Shown: positions 21,032 through 33,964, counted from the stretch's first letter. The stretch: DNA of 64,000 nt from Lysinibacillus halotolerans (GCF_003711845.1 NZ_RHLQ01000009.1:18956-82955), one strand, 5' to 3'. Notes: generated from the sequence alone by a model not told the origin. Translations and numbers: made by a program.

Positions 21032-22363
21032 ATGAATGCAGTTGTAGTAGCGGTCGTTGTAATGCTCCTATTGAGTGTTCTTCGGATTAACGTTGTATTT
21101 TCATTAGTAATAGGGGCAGTTGCTGGAGGAATTACAGCAGGAATGTCCCTTGATGATACATTAATTGCCTTTGTAGAAGGTTTAGGCGGAGGAGCGGAAG
21201 TTGCTCTAAGCTATGGGATGCTCGGTGGGTTAGCCATTGCCATTTCAAAAACAGGAATTTCAGAATTGCTTGTTGTAACGATATTAAAGTTAGTTCAACG
21301 TAAAGGTGATTCCCAAAAAAGAGGATTAGTAAAAGCGTTACTATTTTTCGTTATTTTATTAATGTCCATTTTCTCACAAAATTTAATTCCAATTCACATT
21401 GCGTTTATACCATTATTAATTCCGCCGATTATTAAGATATTAAACATGTTAGAAATTGATCGTCGTTTAATTGCGTGTATTTTAGCATTCGGCTTAATTA
21501 CACCATATATGAGTTTACCATTCGGTTTTGGGTTAGTATATCAAGGAATCGTAGCGGATAATATTTCAGCAGCCGGTCTTGAAATTACAAAATCCGATGT
21601 GTATGGTCCAATGTTAATTCCAGCTCTTGGAATGGTTGTAGGGTTAGTTGTAGCGTTCTTTATTTTCCGTAAACCAAGAAAGTACGAAGACCGACAAGTG
21701 GAAACAGAAATTAACGTTACGATTAAAAAGAAAAATGTCGTTTATACGGTTATTGCACTAATAGCTGCTGTAATCGTTCAAATACCTAGTATCGTTCCGT
21801 TAACTTCGGGTTCTATGTTTTTCGGTGCTCTTGTAGGAGTTTTAATTTTATACATTACAGGTGCATTAAAGTGGAGTGAAGCAGATCAAGTGCTAACAGA
21901 CGGTATGCGTTTAATGGCATTTATCGGATTAGTAATGATTGCCTCAAGTGGTTTTGCTTCTGTTGTTACTGCAACAGGCCATGTCGAACAGTTAGTAGAT
22001 GCTGCTAATAATATATTAGGGGACAACAAAGGGTTAGCGGTATTAATTATGTTATTAATTGGGTTATTGATTGATATGGGAATTGGTTCATCCTTTGCAA
22101 CGATACCGATTATTGCTGCCATTTTTGTACCGATTGGTTTAGAATTTGGTTTAAGCACTGCAGCTATTATTACATTAATAGGTACGGCAGGCGCTTTAGG
22201 GGATGCAGGGTCGCCAGCATCGGATTCTACATTAGGACCTACTGCCGGGTTAAATGTAGATGGACAACATGATCATATTCGCGATACATGTATACCAACT
22301 TTCTTCATATTTAATATTCCGCTTATTATTTTTGGGTGGGCGGCAGTAATGTTCTTTTCATAA
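21032..22363 (+). CDS. YuiF/NhaC-like antiporter-family permease
   Basis: A membrane protein of 443 residues with about 10-12 hydrophobic helices. It matches the Na+/H+ antiporter family represented by B. subtilis YuiF (N-terminus MNAVVVAVVVMLLLSVLRIN, then GGGAEVALSYGMLGGLAIAI). A conserved C-terminal segment, GTAGALGDAGSPASDSTLGP, is typical of the family. Substrate is uncertain: annotated relatives are called Na+/H+ antiporters, but some YuiF genes have been linked by regulation to amino-acid uptake. It has its own promoter and terminator and stands alone between the Bce-like module and the S10 operon. Confidence 0.8.
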   Translation: MNAVVVAVVVMLLLSVLRINVVFSLVIGAVAGGITAGMSLDDTLIAFVEGLGGGAEVALSYGMLGGLAIAISKTGISELLVVTILKLVQRKGDSQKRGLVKALLFFVILLMSIFSQNLIPIHIAFIPLLIPPIIKILNMLEIDRRLIACILAFGLITPYMSLPFGFGLVYQGIVADNISAAGLEITKSDVYGPMLIPALGMVVGLVVAFFIFRKPRKYEDRQVETEINVTIKKKNVVYTVIALIAAVIVQIPSIVPLTSGSMFFGALVGVLILYITGALKWSEADQVLTDGMRLMAFIGLVMIASSGFASVVTATGHVEQLVDAANNILGDNKGLAVLIMLLIGLLIDMGIGSSFATIPIIAAIFVPIGLEFGLSTAAIITLIGTAGALGDAGSPASDSTLGPTAGLNVDGQHDHIRDTCIPTFFIFNIPLIIFGWAAVMFFS

Positions 22364-22372
22364 TATAGTGAC

Positions 22373-22402
22373 AGGGTGTCCAGATGAGTGGGCACCCTTT
22401 TT
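22373..22402 (+). terminator. terminator after the antiporter gene
   Basis: AGGGTGTCC (22373-22381) pairs with GGGCACCCT (22390-22398) with one G-T pair, followed by a T-run. It insulates the S10 operon. Confidence 0.85.
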
Positions 22403-22558
22403 ATATAGAAGAAACAAAAACATATGGAACCATATATAACCATAGATAATTGATTGATATTGATGCATAGATTCATTATACTTAAAAAGGCTTTGAAACA
22501 AATGTTGAAAAGCAATGCATAAAAGAATTACAATTTCAAAGAATTTAGCAGAAAATAC

Positions 22559-22587
22559 TTGCTTATTCTTAGTAAATTGTATATACT
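22559..22587 (+). promoter_or_regulatory. sigma-A promoter of the S10 operon
   Basis: TTGCTT (22559-22564), a 17-base spacer, TATACT (22582-22587). It probably drives the whole S10-spc unit. It lies 130 bases before rpsJ. Confidence 0.75.
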
Positions 22588-22593
22588 GTTGAA

Positions 22594-23025
<432 letters not shown>

Positions 23026-23074
23026 TGGTAAAAACAAATAGAACTTTTTTAATAATCACAGGAGGTGTGACAAA

Positions 23075-23704
23075 ATGGCTAAAGGAATCTTAGGTAGAAA
23101 AGTTGGTATGACACAAGTTTTCGCTGAAAATGGTGATTTAATCCCTGTAACAGTTATCGAAGCTGCTCCAAACGTAGTTCTTCAAAAGAAAACTGTAGAA
23201 ACAGATGGTTACGAAGCAATCCAAGTTGGTTTCGAAGATAAGCGCGTGAAGCTTTCAAACAAACCAGAACAAGGTCACGTAGCTAAAGCGAATACTGCTC
23301 CTAAGCGCTTCATTCGTGAATTCCGCAACGTTAACGTGGAAGAGTACGAGGTTGGTCAAGAAGTCAAAGTAGAAATTTTCGCAGAAGGCGATGTAGTAGA
23401 CGTAACAGGTGTTACGAAAGGTAAAGGTTTCCAAGGTGTTATTAAACGTCACGGACAATCTCGTGGTCCTATGGCCCACGGTTCTCGTTACCACCGTCGT
23501 CCTGGTTCAATGGGTCCAGTTGCTCCGAACCGCGTATTTAAACAAAAGAAATTACCAGGTCAAACTGGTGGTGTTGTAGTTACGATCCAAAACTTAGAAA
23601 TCGTTAAAGTTGATGCTGAACGTAACTTATTACTAGTTAAAGGTAATGTTCCTGGTTCTAAAAAAGCATTAGTTACAGTAAAAACAGCTGTAAAATCTAA
23701 ATAA
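23075..23704 (+). CDS. rplC: 50S ribosomal protein L3
   Basis: L3 binds near the peptidyl transferase centre and the sarcin-ricin region and starts assembly of the large subunit. It has 209 residues, beginning [16 protein letters not shown]. The long extension that reaches the catalytic centre ([20 protein letters not shown]) is intact, and the signature [14 protein letters not shown] is present. A strong AGGAGGTG precedes the ATG. It is second in the S10 operon. Confidence 0.98.
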   Translation: MAKGILGRKVGMTQVFAENGDLIPVTVIEAAPNVVLQKKTVETDGYEAIQVGFEDKRVKLSNKPEQGHVAKANTAPKRFIREFRNVNVEEYEVGQEVKVEIFAEGDVVDVTGVTKGKGFQGVIKRHGQSRGPMAHGSRYHRRPGSMGPVAPNRVFKQKKLPGQTGGVVVTIQNLEIVKVDAERNLLLVKGNVPGSKKALVTVKTAVKSK

Positions 23705-23730
23705 TTTCCCGAAGAAAGGAGGAAACAGGA

Positions 23731-24354
23731 ATGACAAAGGTATCTGTACTTAGTCAAACAGGCGCTTCTGTTGGTGAAATTGAGTTAAACGATGCAGTTT
23801 TTGCAATTGAGCCTAACGAAGCAGTATTATTCGACGCAGTAATCGCTCAACGCGCTTCTCTACGTCAAGGTAATCATAAAGTAAAAAACCGCTCTGAAGT
23901 CGCTGGTGGTGGTCGTAAACCATGGCGTCAAAAGGGAACTGGTCGTGCTCGTCAAGGTTCTATCCGTTCTCCACAATGGCGTGGCGGTGGTACTGTATTC
24001 GGTCCTACACCACGTAGCTACAGCTATAAATTACCGAAGAAAGTTCGTCGCTTAGCTCTTAAATCAGCTTTATCAGCTAAAGTTGGAGAACAAAACTTCG
24101 TAGTTCTTGATGCATTACAATTAGATGCACCAAAAACTAAAGATTTCAAAGCAATTTTAGGTAACCTAAACATTGATACGAAAGCATTATTCGTTACAGC
24201 TGAATTAGATGAAAACGTAGCATTATCTGCTCGTAACATCCCTGGTGTAACTGTTTTAACAGCTGCTGGAATCAACGTTCTTGATCTTGTAGGTCATGAC
24301 AAAGTTGTATTCACGAAAGCTGCAGTAGAAAAAGTTGAGGAGGTGCTTGGATAA
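23731..24354 (+). CDS. rplD: 50S ribosomal protein L4
   Basis: L4 lines the peptide exit tunnel and in enterobacteria also controls the S10 operon. It has 207 residues. The tunnel loop ([19 protein letters not shown]) carries the region where macrolide-resistance changes arise; it appears wild type. The C-terminus [15 protein letters not shown] ends at a TAA that shares its last base with the rplW start, so the two are translationally coupled. Confidence 0.97.
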   Translation: MTKVSVLSQTGASVGEIELNDAVFAIEPNEAVLFDAVIAQRASLRQGNHKVKNRSEVAGGGRKPWRQKGTGRARQGSIRSPQWRGGGTVFGPTPRSYSYKLPKKVRRLALKSALSAKVGEQNFVVLDALQLDAPKTKDFKAILGNLNIDTKALFVTAELDENVALSARNIPGVTVLTAAGINVLDLVGHDKVVFTKAAVEKVEEVLG

Positions 24355-24638
24355 TGGAAGCACGTGATATTCTAAAACGTCCGGTCATTACTGAGCGTTC
24401 TTCTGAGCTTATGGCTGAGAAAAAATACACTTTTGAAGTTGATGTTCGCGCAAACAAAACTCAAGTTAAAGATGCAGTAGAAGCAATCTTTGATGTAAAA
24501 GTTGAAAAAGTAAACATCATGAACTACAAAGGTAAATTTAAACGTGTTGGTAAATTCGGCGGATACACAAACAAACGTCGTAAAGCAATCGTTAAATTAG
24601 CTGCTGATAGCAAAGAAATCGAAATTTTTGATATCTAA
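24354..24638 (+). CDS. rplW: 50S ribosomal protein L23
   Basis: L23 lies at the tunnel exit and is the docking site for trigger factor and signal recognition particle. It has 94 residues ([20 protein letters not shown]). The conserved [20 protein letters not shown] and the basic loop [18 protein letters not shown] are present. Its ATG overlaps the rplD stop by one base; the ribosome binding site GAGGAGGTG lies inside the rplD end. Confidence 0.97.
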   Translation: MEARDILKRPVITERSSELMAEKKYTFEVDVRANKTQVKDAVEAIFDVKVEKVNIMNYKGKFKRVGKFGGYTNKRRKAIVKLAADSKEIEIFDI

Positions 24639-24683
24639 TTCCGATAAGGAAAGAATCGAAGAATAAAGAAGGAGGGAAAACAA

Positions 24684-25514
24684 ATGGCGATTAAAAAGTA
24701 TAAACCAACCTCAAATGGTCGTCGTAACATGACGTCATCTGACTTTGCGGAAATTACAACTAATAAGCCTGAAAAGTCTTTATTAGAACCAATTAAACGC
24801 AAAGCTGGTCGTAACAACCAAGGTAAAATTACTGTTCGTCATCATGGTGGTGGTCATAAGAAGCAATACCGCGTAATCGACTTCAAACGTCTTAAAGACG
24901 GAATTCCAGGACGCGTTGCTACTATCGAATATGATCCAAACCGCTCTGCGAATATCGCATTAATCAATTACGCTGACGGTGAGAAACGTTACATCTTAGC
25001 TCCAAAAGGATTAGAAGTTGGTCAAACAATCGTATCTGGTCCTGATGCAGACATTAAAGTAGGTAACTCTCTACCATTAGCAAACATTCCAATGGGTACA
25101 ACAATCCATAACATCGAGTTAAAACCTGGTAAAGGTGGACAATTGGTACGTTCTGCTGGTACTTCTGCTCAAGTACTTGGTCGTGAAGGTAAATACGTAA
25201 TCGTTCGTCTACAATCTGGTGAAGTTCGTTTAGTACTTGCAACTTGCCGTGCTACAATCGGTCAAGTAGGTAACGAACAACATGAACTTATCCACATTGG
25301 TAAAGCAGGTCGTTCTCGTTGGTTAGGTAAACGCCCAACTGTTCGTGGTTCTGTAATGAACCCTAACGATCACCCACACGGTGGTGGTGAAGGACGTTCT
25401 CCAATTGGACGTAAATCTCCAATGACACCATGGGGCAAACCAGCTCTTGGTTACAAAACTCGTAAGAAGAAAAACAAAACTAATAAGTTAATCATTCGTT
25501 CTCGTAAAAAATAA
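24684..25514 (+). CDS. rplB: 50S ribosomal protein L2
   Basis: L2 is a core large-subunit protein near the peptidyl transferase centre and the intersubunit bridge. It has 276 residues, beginning [20 protein letters not shown]. The zinc/rRNA-proximal C-terminal segment with [20 protein letters not shown] contains the conserved histidine next to the catalytic centre. It is followed by a 60-base spacer with a small CCGTG/CACGG hairpin (25545-25561) just before the rpsS ribosome binding site. Confidence 0.98.
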   Translation: MAIKKYKPTSNGRRNMTSSDFAEITTNKPEKSLLEPIKRKAGRNNQGKITVRHHGGGHKKQYRVIDFKRLKDGIPGRVATIEYDPNRSANIALINYADGEKRYILAPKGLEVGQTIVSGPDADIKVGNSLPLANIPMGTTIHNIELKPGKGGQLVRSAGTSAQVLGREGKYVIVRLQSGEVRLVLATCRATIGQVGNEQHELIHIGKAGRSRWLGKRPTVRGSVMNPNDHPHGGGEGRSPIGRKSPMTPWGKPALGYKTRKKKNKTNKLIIRSRKK

Positions 25515-25574
25515 AGTGATTGTACTGCGGTTCGCTAGTCGTACCGTGGTGGAGTCACGGAGGGAGGTTCCTAA

Positions 25575-25853
25575 ATGGGTCGCAGCTTGAAGAAAGGACC
25601 TTTTGTGGATGATCACTTAATGAAAAAAGTTGAAGCACAAGAAGGTTCTGAGAAAAAACAAGTTATTAAAACTTGGTCTCGCCGTTCTACTATCTTCCCG
25701 AACTTCATCGGTTTAACAATCGCTGTATATGATGGACGTAAACATGTTCCTGTATACGTGACAGAAGATATGGTAGGTCACAAATTAGGCGAATTCGCAC
25801 CGACACGTACTTACAAAGGTCACGGTGCAGATGACAAGAAAACAAGACGCTAA
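25575..25853 (+). CDS. rpsS: 30S ribosomal protein S19
   Basis: S19 lies in the 30S head, pairs with S13 and contacts the A-site tRNA region. It has 92 residues. The N-terminus [20 protein letters not shown], the central [20 protein letters not shown] and the C-terminal [20 protein letters not shown] are canonical. The start follows GGAGGGAGG. It is part of the S10 operon between rplB and rplV. Confidence 0.98.
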   Translation: MGRSLKKGPFVDDHLMKKVEAQEGSEKKQVIKTWSRRSTIFPNFIGLTIAVYDGRKHVPVYVTEDMVGHKLGEFAPTRTYKGHGADDKKTRR

Positions 25854-25875
25854 TTTTGAGAGGAGGTAAATCCTA

Positions 25876-26220
25876 ATGACACAAGCTAAAGCTATCGCTC
25901 GCACAGTGCGCATCGCTCCTCGTAAAGTACGTCTAGTAGTAGACTTAATCCGAGGCAAGCAAGTTGGTGAAGCAGTTGCAATTTTACGTCATACTCCAAA
26001 AGCGGCGTCTCCAGTCGTTGAGAAAGTATTAAAATCTGCAGTTGCTAATGCTGAGCACAACTATGAATTAGATGTAAACAACTTAGTTGTTTCTGAAGTT
26101 TTTGTTGACGAAGGTCCAACATTAAAACGTTTCCGTCCACGTGCACAAGGACGTGCAAGCGCAATTAACAAACGCACAAGCCACATTACAATCGTGGTAT
26201 CTGAGAAGAAGGAGGGTTAA
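25876..26220 (+). CDS. rplV: 50S ribosomal protein L22
   Basis: L22 lines the exit tunnel opposite L4; its beta-hairpin contains the region hit in macrolide resistance. It has 114 residues, starting [20 protein letters not shown]. The hairpin segment ([20 protein letters not shown]) is intact. Its stop is separated from the rpsC start by only three bases, and its last codons carry the rpsC ribosome binding site (AGGAGGG). Confidence 0.98.
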   Translation: MTQAKAIARTVRIAPRKVRLVVDLIRGKQVGEAVAILRHTPKAASPVVEKVLKSAVANAEHNYELDVNNLVVSEVFVDEGPTLKRFRPRAQGRASAINKRTSHITIVVSEKKEG

Positions 26221-26223
26221 TCC

Positions 26224-26880
26224 GTGGGTCAAAAAGTACATCCAATAGGACTACGAGTTGGTATTATTCGTGACTGGGAGTCAAAATGGTACGCTGAGAA
26301 AGACTATGCTACTCTTTTACACGAAGATATTAAAATTCGTAAATATATCGAATCTGCTTTAAAAGACGCTTCAGTTTCTAAAGTAGAAATCGAACGCGCT
26401 GCAAACCGCGTAAACATTACAATTCACACTGCGAAACCAGGTATGGTAATCGGTAAAGGCGGTACGGAAGTTGAAAACTTACGTAAATACCTTAACGATT
26501 TAACTGGTAAACGTGTACACATTAATATCGTAGAAATCAAAAAAGCTGATCTTGATGCTCGTTTAGTAGCAGAAAACATCGCTCGTCAACTTGAGAACCG
26601 CGTATCATTCCGCCGTGCTCAAAAACAAGCAATCCAACGCACAATCCGCGCTGGTGCAAAAGGGATTAAAACACAAGTATCTGGTCGTTTAGGTGGCGCT
26701 GACATCGCGCGTGCTGAACATTATAGCGAAGGAACTGTTCCACTTCATACTCTTCGTGCTGACATCGACTATGCTCATGCAGAAGCTGACACTACTTATG
26801 GTAAATTAGGTGTTAAAGTATGGATTTACCGTGGTGAAGTCCTTCCTACGAAGAAGAACTCTGTGGAAGGAGGCAAATAA
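26224..26880 (+). CDS. rpsC: 30S ribosomal protein S3
   Basis: S3 helps form the mRNA entry channel and has helicase-assisting basic residues. It starts with GTG at 26224 after AGGAGGG and has 218 residues. The KH domain shows [17 protein letters not shown] with the GXXG loop, and the C-terminal domain shows [20 protein letters not shown]. It sits between rplV and rplP with almost no spacing, so translation is probably coupled. Confidence 0.98.
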   Translation: MGQKVHPIGLRVGIIRDWESKWYAEKDYATLLHEDIKIRKYIESALKDASVSKVEIERAANRVNITIHTAKPGMVIGKGGTEVENLRKYLNDLTGKRVHINIVEIKKADLDARLVAENIARQLENRVSFRRAQKQAIQRTIRAGAKGIKTQVSGRLGGADIARAEHYSEGTVPLHTLRADIDYAHAEADTTYGKLGVKVWIYRGEVLPTKKNSVEGGK

Positions 26881-26882
26881 TA

Positions 26883-27788
<906 letters not shown>

Positions 27789-27830
27789 TACATTTCGGAA
27801 ACATTCCTATTCCGAAGGGAGGTAACCTAA

Positions 27831-28199
27831 GTGATCCAACAAGAAAGTCGTATGAAAGTTGCTGACAACTCAGGTGCACGTGAAGTTTTAACAATTAAAG
27901 TGCTTGGTGGTTCTGGCCGTAAAACTGCTAACATCGGTGATATCGTTGTATGTACAGTTAAGAAAGCAACACCAGGAGGCGTTGTCAAGAAAGGTGACGT
28001 TGTTAAGGCTGTTGTCGTTCGCACAAAATCTGGTGTACGCCGTAAAGATGGTACTTATATTAAATTTGACGAAAATGCTTGCGTAATCATCAAAGACGAT
28101 AAGTCACCACGCGGAACTCGTATTTTCGGACCTGTTGCACGTGAATTACGTGATAGCAACTTCATGAAAATCGTTTCATTAGCTCCAGAAGTTCTTTAA
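27831..28199 (+). CDS. rplN: 50S ribosomal protein L14
   Basis: L14 takes part in intersubunit bridges and is the binding site of the silencing factor RsfS. It has 122 residues with a GTG start at 27831 after GGGAGG. The N-terminus [20 protein letters not shown] and the C-terminal [20 protein letters not shown] are canonical. It begins the spc part of the cluster, without a separate promoter visible upstream. Confidence 0.98.
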   Translation: MIQQESRMKVADNSGAREVLTIKVLGGSGRKTANIGDIVVCTVKKATPGGVVKKGDVVKAVVVRTKSGVRRKDGTYIKFDENACVIIKDDKSPRGTRIFGPVARELRDSNFMKIVSLAPEVL

Positions 28200-28235
28200 T
28201 TTCATGATAGTACCAATCAAGGAGGTGCGACACTA

Positions 28236-28544
28236 ATGCATGTTAAAAAGGGCGACAAAGTAAAAGTTATTACTGGTAAAGACAAAGGTAAAGAAGGCGT
28301 TGTTTTAGCCGCTTTCCCAAAACAAGACCGTGTTCTTGTTGAAGGTGTTAATATCGTGAAAAAACATATTAAACCTAACCAGTTAAACCCACAAGGTGGA
28401 ATTGTGAGCCAAGAAGCAGCAATCCACGTATCGAACGTAATGCTAATCGATCCTAAATCTGGCGAGCCGACTCGTGTAGGTTATAAAATCGAAGATGGCA
28501 AAAAAGTTCGTGTTGCAAAAAAATCAGGTGCAGTAATCGACTAA
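28236..28544 (+). CDS. rplX: 50S ribosomal protein L24
   Basis: L24 initiates large-subunit assembly and lies near the tunnel exit. It has 102 residues ([20 protein letters not shown]) with a KOW motif at residues about 4-30. The conserved [20 protein letters not shown] and C-terminal [15 protein letters not shown] follow. An AAGGAGGTG ribosome binding site precedes the ATG; rplE follows 28 bases later. Confidence 0.98.
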   Translation: MHVKKGDKVKVITGKDKGKEGVVLAAFPKQDRVLVEGVNIVKKHIKPNQLNPQGGIVSQEAAIHVSNVMLIDPKSGEPTRVGYKIEDGKKVRVAKKSGAVID

Positions 28545-28572
28545 TAAGTAAATTGAGAAGGGAGGTACGAAC

Positions 28573-29112
28573 ATGAGCCGCCTAAAAGAAAAATATTTAA
28601 ATGAAGTTTCTCCTGCTCTTATGAGCAAGTTTGAATATAAATCAGTAATGCAAGTTCCAAAAGTAGAAAAAATCGTTATCAACATGGGTGTTGGTGATGC
28701 AGTACAAAACTCTAAAGCACTAGATGCTGCTGTTGAAGAGTTATCAATCATCACTGGTCAAAAACCAGTTGTAACTCGTGCGAAAAAATCGATCGCAGGT
28801 TTCCGTCTACGTGAAGGAATGCCTATCGGTGCAAAAGTTACATTACGTGGTGAACGTATGTATGAATTCTTGGATAAATTAATTTCTATCGCACTTCCAC
28901 GTGTACGCGACTTCCGCGGTGTTTCTAAAAAAGCATTCGATGGTCGTGGAAACTACACTTTAGGTGTTAAAGAACAATTAATTTTCCCTGAAATCGATTA
29001 CGATAAAGTTTCAAAAGTACGCGGTATGGACATCGTGATCGTAACAACTGCGAATTCTGATGAAGAAGCTCGCGAGTTATTGACACAATTCGGTATGCCG
29101 TTCCAAAAGTAA
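28573..29112 (+). CDS. rplE: 50S ribosomal protein L5
   Basis: L5 binds 5S rRNA and contacts P-site tRNA and the 30S head. It has 179 residues, beginning [20 protein letters not shown]. The conserved [20 protein letters not shown] and [20 protein letters not shown] are present. GGGAGG precedes the start. It sits between rplX and rpsN as in all Bacillota. Confidence 0.98.
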   Translation: MSRLKEKYLNEVSPALMSKFEYKSVMQVPKVEKIVINMGVGDAVQNSKALDAAVEELSIITGQKPVVTRAKKSIAGFRLREGMPIGAKVTLRGERMYEFLDKLISIALPRVRDFRGVSKKAFDGRGNYTLGVKEQLIFPEIDYDKVSKVRGMDIVIVTTANSDEEARELLTQFGMPFQK

Positions 29113-29115
29113 TAA

Positions 29116-29319
<204 letters not shown>

Positions 29320-29348
29320 TCCCCTAAATTGGGAAGGAGGTAAAATTT

Positions 29349-29747
29349 ATGACAATGACAGATCCGATTGCAGATATGCTAACACGCATTCGTAATGCTA
29401 ACATGGTTCGTCACGAAAAGTTAGAAGTACCAGCTTCCAACTTAAAGAAAGAAATCGCTGAGATCTTAAAGCGTGAAGGTTTCGTTCGTGATGTTGAGTA
29501 TGTTGAAGATAATAAGCAAGGTATCATCCGTATCTTCTTAAAATATGGAAAAGATAACGAACGCGTTATCACTGGTTTAAAACGTATTTCAAAACCTGGC
29601 TTACGCGTATATGCTAAAACTAACGAAGTACCAAAAGTACTTAACGGTTTAGGTATCGCTTTAGTATCAACTTCTCAAGGTGTATTAACTGATAAAGAAG
29701 CACGTGCTAAAAAAGTTGGCGGAGAAATCTTAGCTTACATTTGGTAA
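29349..29747 (+). CDS. rpsH: 30S ribosomal protein S8
   Basis: S8 binds 16S rRNA helix 21 and in E. coli represses the spc operon. It has 132 residues, starting [20 protein letters not shown]. The C-terminal rRNA-binding signature with [20 protein letters not shown] is intact. AAGGAGG precedes the ATG. No separate regulatory site is seen in the 30-base spacer before it. Confidence 0.98.
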   Translation: MTMTDPIADMLTRIRNANMVRHEKLEVPASNLKKEIAEILKREGFVRDVEYVEDNKQGIIRIFLKYGKDNERVITGLKRISKPGLRVYAKTNEVPKVLNGLGIALVSTSQGVLTDKEARAKKVGGEILAYIW

Positions 29748-29778
29748 TAAGTAATAAAAGAATGGAGGTGCAACCTAA

Positions 29779-30318
29779 ATGTCTCGTGTAGGTAAAAAAC
29801 CAATCGAGGTTCCAGCTAACGTTACTGTGACTGTTGCTGATGACAACACAGTTACTGTTAAAGGACCTAAAGGCGAATTAACTCGTCAATTCAACAAAGA
29901 TATGAAAATTGAGCAAGAAGGAAACATCATCACTGTTGTTCGCCCTTCTGAATCAAAAGAACACCGTACTGTTCATGGTACGACTCGTGCGCTTCTAGCG
30001 AACATGGTAACTGGTGTTTCTGAAGGATTCTCTCGTTCACTAGAACTTATCGGTGTAGGTTACCGTGCGCAATTACAAGGTAAAAAACTTGTTCTTAACG
30101 TTGGTTACTCTCATCCAGTAGAGTTCACACCAGAGGAAGGTCTAGAAATCGAAGTTCCTTCAAACACAAAAGTGATCGTTAAAGGTATTAGTAAAGAACG
30201 TGTTGGTGCATTTGCATCTAACATCCGTGACGTACGTCCACCAGAACCTTATAAAGGTAAAGGTATCCGTTATGAAGGCGAATACGTTCGTCGTAAAGAA
30301 GGTAAAACAGGTAAATAA
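29779..30318 (+). CDS. rplF: 50S ribosomal protein L6
   Basis: L6 lies near the factor-binding site at the base of the L7/L12 stalk. It has 179 residues, made of two similar domains. The N-terminus is [20 protein letters not shown] and the C-terminal signature [30 protein letters not shown] precedes the ATG. It is followed by rplR. Confidence 0.98.
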   Translation: MSRVGKKPIEVPANVTVTVADDNTVTVKGPKGELTRQFNKDMKIEQEGNIITVVRPSESKEHRTVHGTTRALLANMVTGVSEGFSRSLELIGVGYRAQLQGKKLVLNVGYSHPVEFTPEEGLEIEVPSNTKVIVKGISKERVGAFASNIRDVRPPEPYKGKGIRYEGEYVRRKEGKTGK

Positions 30319-30350
30319 TGCTTAATGAGCGTTAGAAAGGAGTGACCTCT

Positions 30351-30710
30351 GTGATTACGAAACAAGATAAAAATCAAGTTCGTAAAAAACGTCATGCGCG
30401 TGTTCGTTCTAAAATCTCGGGTACTGCTGAACGTCCACGTTTAAATGTATTCCGTTCAAACAAACACATCTACGCGCAACTTATTGACGATGTAGCAGGC
30501 GTAACACTTGTTAGTGCATCTACTCAAGAAAATGGTTTTGAGGGTGCAGGTAGCAATGTAGAAGCTGCGACAAAAATTGGTGAAACAATCGCTAAACGCG
30601 CTGCGGAAAAGAATATTACTGCTGTTGTATTTGACCGCGGTGGTTACTTATATCATGGACGTGTAAAGGCTTTAGCTGAAGCTGCACGTGAAAACGGCTT
30701 AGAATTTTAA
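30351..30710 (+). CDS. rplR: 50S ribosomal protein L18
   Basis: L18 binds 5S rRNA together with L5 and L25. The GTG at 30351 gives 119 residues ([20 protein letters not shown]), matching the Bacillus start. An in-frame upstream codon at 30342 would overlap the AGGAGTGACC ribosome binding site and is rejected. Conserved [20 protein letters not shown] and [20 protein letters not shown] are present. Confidence 0.97.
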   Translation: MITKQDKNQVRKKRHARVRSKISGTAERPRLNVFRSNKHIYAQLIDDVAGVTLVSASTQENGFEGAGSNVEAATKIGETIAKRAAEKNITAVVFDRGGYLYHGRVKALAEAARENGLEF

Positions 30711-30731
30711 TAAGAAGGAGGGACATACTTC

Positions 30732-31232
30732 ATGAGTCGCATTGACGCAAACAAACTTGAACTTGAAGAACGCGTAGTTACGATTAACCGCGTTGCTAAA
30801 GTTGTTAAAGGTGGACGTCGCTTCCGCTTCACAGCATTAGTTGTTGTAGGTGATAAAAACGGCCATGTTGGTTTCGGTACTGGTAAAGCTCAAGAGGTTC
30901 CAGATGCGATCCGCAAAGCTGTTGAAGACGCGAAGAAAAACTTAATCGAAGTACCACGTGTTGGTGGAACAACTCCACACGATGTAGTTGGTCACTTTGG
31001 AGCAGGTAAAATTTTAGTAAAACCTGCTGCTCCAGGTACTGGAGTTATCGCTGGTGGTCCTGTACGTGCCGTACTTGAACTTGCTGGTATTACTGATATT
31101 CTTTCAAAATCTCTTGGTTCAAACACACCAATTAACATGGTGCGTGCAACTATTGCAGGTTTAACTGAACTAAAACGCGCAGAGGACGTTGCAAAACTTC
31201 GCGGTAAATCAGTGGAAGAACTATTAGGATAA
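30732..31232 (+). CDS. rpsE: 30S ribosomal protein S5
   Basis: S5 contributes to the mRNA entry channel and decoding accuracy. It has 166 residues. The N-terminal double-stranded RNA-binding fold has [20 protein letters not shown], whose loop carries spectinomycin-resistance changes in other bacteria; it appears wild type. The C-terminal domain has [28 protein letters not shown] precedes the start. It is followed closely by rpmD. Confidence 0.98.
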   Translation: MSRIDANKLELEERVVTINRVAKVVKGGRRFRFTALVVVGDKNGHVGFGTGKAQEVPDAIRKAVEDAKKNLIEVPRVGGTTPHDVVGHFGAGKILVKPAAPGTGVIAGGPVRAVLELAGITDILSKSLGSNTPINMVRATIAGLTELKRAEDVAKLRGKSVEELLG

Positions 31233-31245
31233 GGGGGGAATTATA

Positions 31246-31428
31246 ATGGCTAATAAATTAGAAATCACCCTTACTAAATCTTTAATTGGTACTAAACCTC
31301 AACAACGCAAAGTTATTGAAGCTTTAGGCTTACGTAAAGTTAACCAAACTGTAGAACAAGCTGACAACGCAGCTATTCGCGGTATGTTAGATAAAGTAGC
31401 TCACTTAGTTACTGTAAAAGAAAATTAA
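31246..31428 (+). CDS. rpmD: 50S ribosomal protein L30
   Basis: L30 is a small 60-residue large-subunit protein ([20 protein letters not shown]). The conserved [20 protein letters not shown] is present, and the length matches the bacterial form. A GGGGGGAA tract serves as ribosome binding site 13 bases after rpsE. It lies between rpsE and rplO, as expected. Confidence 0.97.
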   Translation: MANKLEITLTKSLIGTKPQQRKVIEALGLRKVNQTVEQADNAAIRGMLDKVAHLVTVKEN

Positions 31429-31461
31429 TTTTCAATCATTGAACAAGGAGGTGCCACCTAT

Positions 31462-31902
31462 ATGAAACTTCATGAGTTAAAACCAGCTGAAGGATCTCGT
31501 AAAGAGCGTAACCGTGTTGGTCGTGGTATCGGTTCTGGTAACGGTAAAACTGCAGGTAAAGGTCATAAAGGTCAAAACGCTCGTTCTGGCGGCGGCGTTC
31601 GTCCTGGATTTGAGGGGGGTCAAAACCCACTATTCCGTCGTTTACCAAAACGCGGCTTTACGAACATCAACCGTAAAGAATTCGCTATCGTTAACCTTGA
31701 TGCATTAAACCGTTTTGAAGATGGTGCAGAAGTAACACCTGCATTATTGTTAGAAACAGGTGTTGTGAGCAACGAAAAAGCTGGAATTAAGATTCTAGGT
31801 AATGGAACTCTTAACAAAAAGCTTTCTGTTAAAGCTCACAAGTTCTCAGCTTCAGCTAAAGAAGCGATTGAGAACGCTGGCGGAACAACTGAGGTGATTT
31901 AA
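31462..31902 (+). CDS. rplO: 50S ribosomal protein L15
   Basis: L15 is needed for late large-subunit assembly. It has 146 residues, with the glycine/arginine-rich N-terminal extension ([20 protein letters not shown]). The C-terminal globular domain ends in [18 protein letters not shown]. The stop shares its last base with the secY ATG, so secY translation is coupled. Confidence 0.98.
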   Translation: MKLHELKPAEGSRKERNRVGRGIGSGNGKTAGKGHKGQNARSGGGVRPGFEGGQNPLFRRLPKRGFTNINRKEFAIVNLDALNRFEDGAEVTPALLLETGVVSNEKAGIKILGNGTLNKKLSVKAHKFSASAKEAIENAGGTTEVI

Positions 31903-33194
31903 TGTTTCAGACAATCTCAAACTTTATGCGCGTTCGAGATATACGAAATAAAATCATTTTCACCCTATTAATGTTGATTGTTTTCCGTATTGGAACATTT
32001 ATTCCAGTACCTAACGTCGACGCTAATGTATTAAAGGTAGCCGATCAATTTAATTTAATTGGTTTCCTTAATACATTTGGCGGTGGTGCATTGTCTAACT
32101 TCTCAATCTTTGCATTGGGAATTATGCCTTACATTACTGCTTCAATTATTGTTCAATTGTTACAAATGGATGTTGTTCCGAAGTTTGCTGAATGGGCAAA
32201 ACAAGGTGATGTCGGTCGACGTAAGTTGGCTCAATTCACTCGTTACTTAACGGTTGTTTTAGCTTTCATACAAGCAATTGCTATGTCATTTGGTTTTAAC
32301 CAAATGTATGGTGGATCGTTAATCACGGATACAAGCGTGTTATCATATATCACAATTGCACTCGTATTAACTGCAGGTACCTCTTTCCTATTGTGGTTAG
32401 GAGAACAAATTACGGCTTACGGAGTTGGTAATGGTATTTCAATCATTATCTTCGCAGGTATCGTTGCTGCCATTCCAACAACAGTAAACCAAATCTATGC
32501 ACAACAAATCGAGGGTGCTGGTGATCAGCTATTTATTAAAATTGCTATCTTAGTATTACTTGTATTAGTTATGCTGGCAGTTGTAGTTGGAGTTATTTAC
32601 ATTCAACAAGCGTTGCGTAAAATTCCAATTCAATATGCAAAACGAGTTGCGGGTCGTACTGGTCATGGTGCACAACAAACTCATTTACCGTTAAAAGTAA
32701 ATGCTGCAGGGGTTATTCCAGTAATCTTTGCCATTGCGTTCGTTGTTACACCTCAAACATTAGCTACGTTCTTCGGCCAAAATAGTGTTACTTCGTTTAT
32801 TCAAAATACTTTTGATTATACGAAGCCTATAGGGATGATCATCTATATTGCATTGATTATTGCTTTCACATATTTCTATGCATTTATTCAAGTGAATCCT
32901 GAAAACTTGGCTGACAACTTGAAAAAACAAGGTGCATACATTCCGGGTATTCGTCCTGGTAATGATACACAAAGTTACTTAACAAAAGTTTTATACCGTT
33001 TAACATTTGTCGGTGCTATATTCTTAGTAGTTATTTCTGTAATGCCAATACTATTTATTAACTTTATGAACCTACCTGCTTCGGCACAAATCGGTGGTAC
33101 TAGTGTAATAATTGTTGTTGGTGTTGCTTTAGAAACAATGAAACAATTAGAATCTCAACTGGTTAAACGTCACTATAAAGGCTTTATGAAATAA
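31902..33194 (+). CDS. secY: protein translocase subunit SecY
   Basis: SecY is the membrane channel of the Sec translocon, working with SecE, SecG and SecA. It has 430 residues and ten membrane helices. The plug region follows helix 1 (FNLIGFLNTFGGGALSNFSI), and the cytoplasmic C5 segment with RPGNDTQSYLTKVLYR contains the conserved SecA/ribosome-contacting residues. The ATG overlaps the rplO stop by one base. A 9-base-pair hairpin lies in the spacer before adk. Confidence 0.98.
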   Translation: MFQTISNFMRVRDIRNKIIFTLLMLIVFRIGTFIPVPNVDANVLKVADQFNLIGFLNTFGGGALSNFSIFALGIMPYITASIIVQLLQMDVVPKFAEWAKQGDVGRRKLAQFTRYLTVVLAFIQAIAMSFGFNQMYGGSLITDTSVLSYITIALVLTAGTSFLLWLGEQITAYGVGNGISIIIFAGIVAAIPTTVNQIYAQQIEGAGDQLFIKIAILVLLVLVMLAVVVGVIYIQQALRKIPIQYAKRVAGRTGHGAQQTHLPLKVNAAGVIPVIFAIAFVVTPQTLATFFGQNSVTSFIQNTFDYTKPIGMIIYIALIIAFTYFYAFIQVNPENLADNLKKQGAYIPGIRPGNDTQSYLTKVLYRLTFVGAIFLVVISVMPILFINFMNLPASAQIGGTSVIIVVGVALETMKQLESQLVKRHYKGFMK

Positions 33195-33204
33195 TATGCA
33201 GGTT

Positions 33205-33916
<712 letters not shown>

Positions 33917-33964
33917 TACCCGGCATTAGGCGAAAGTCAAACTGCTTTTCGCGGTAGATTGCGG

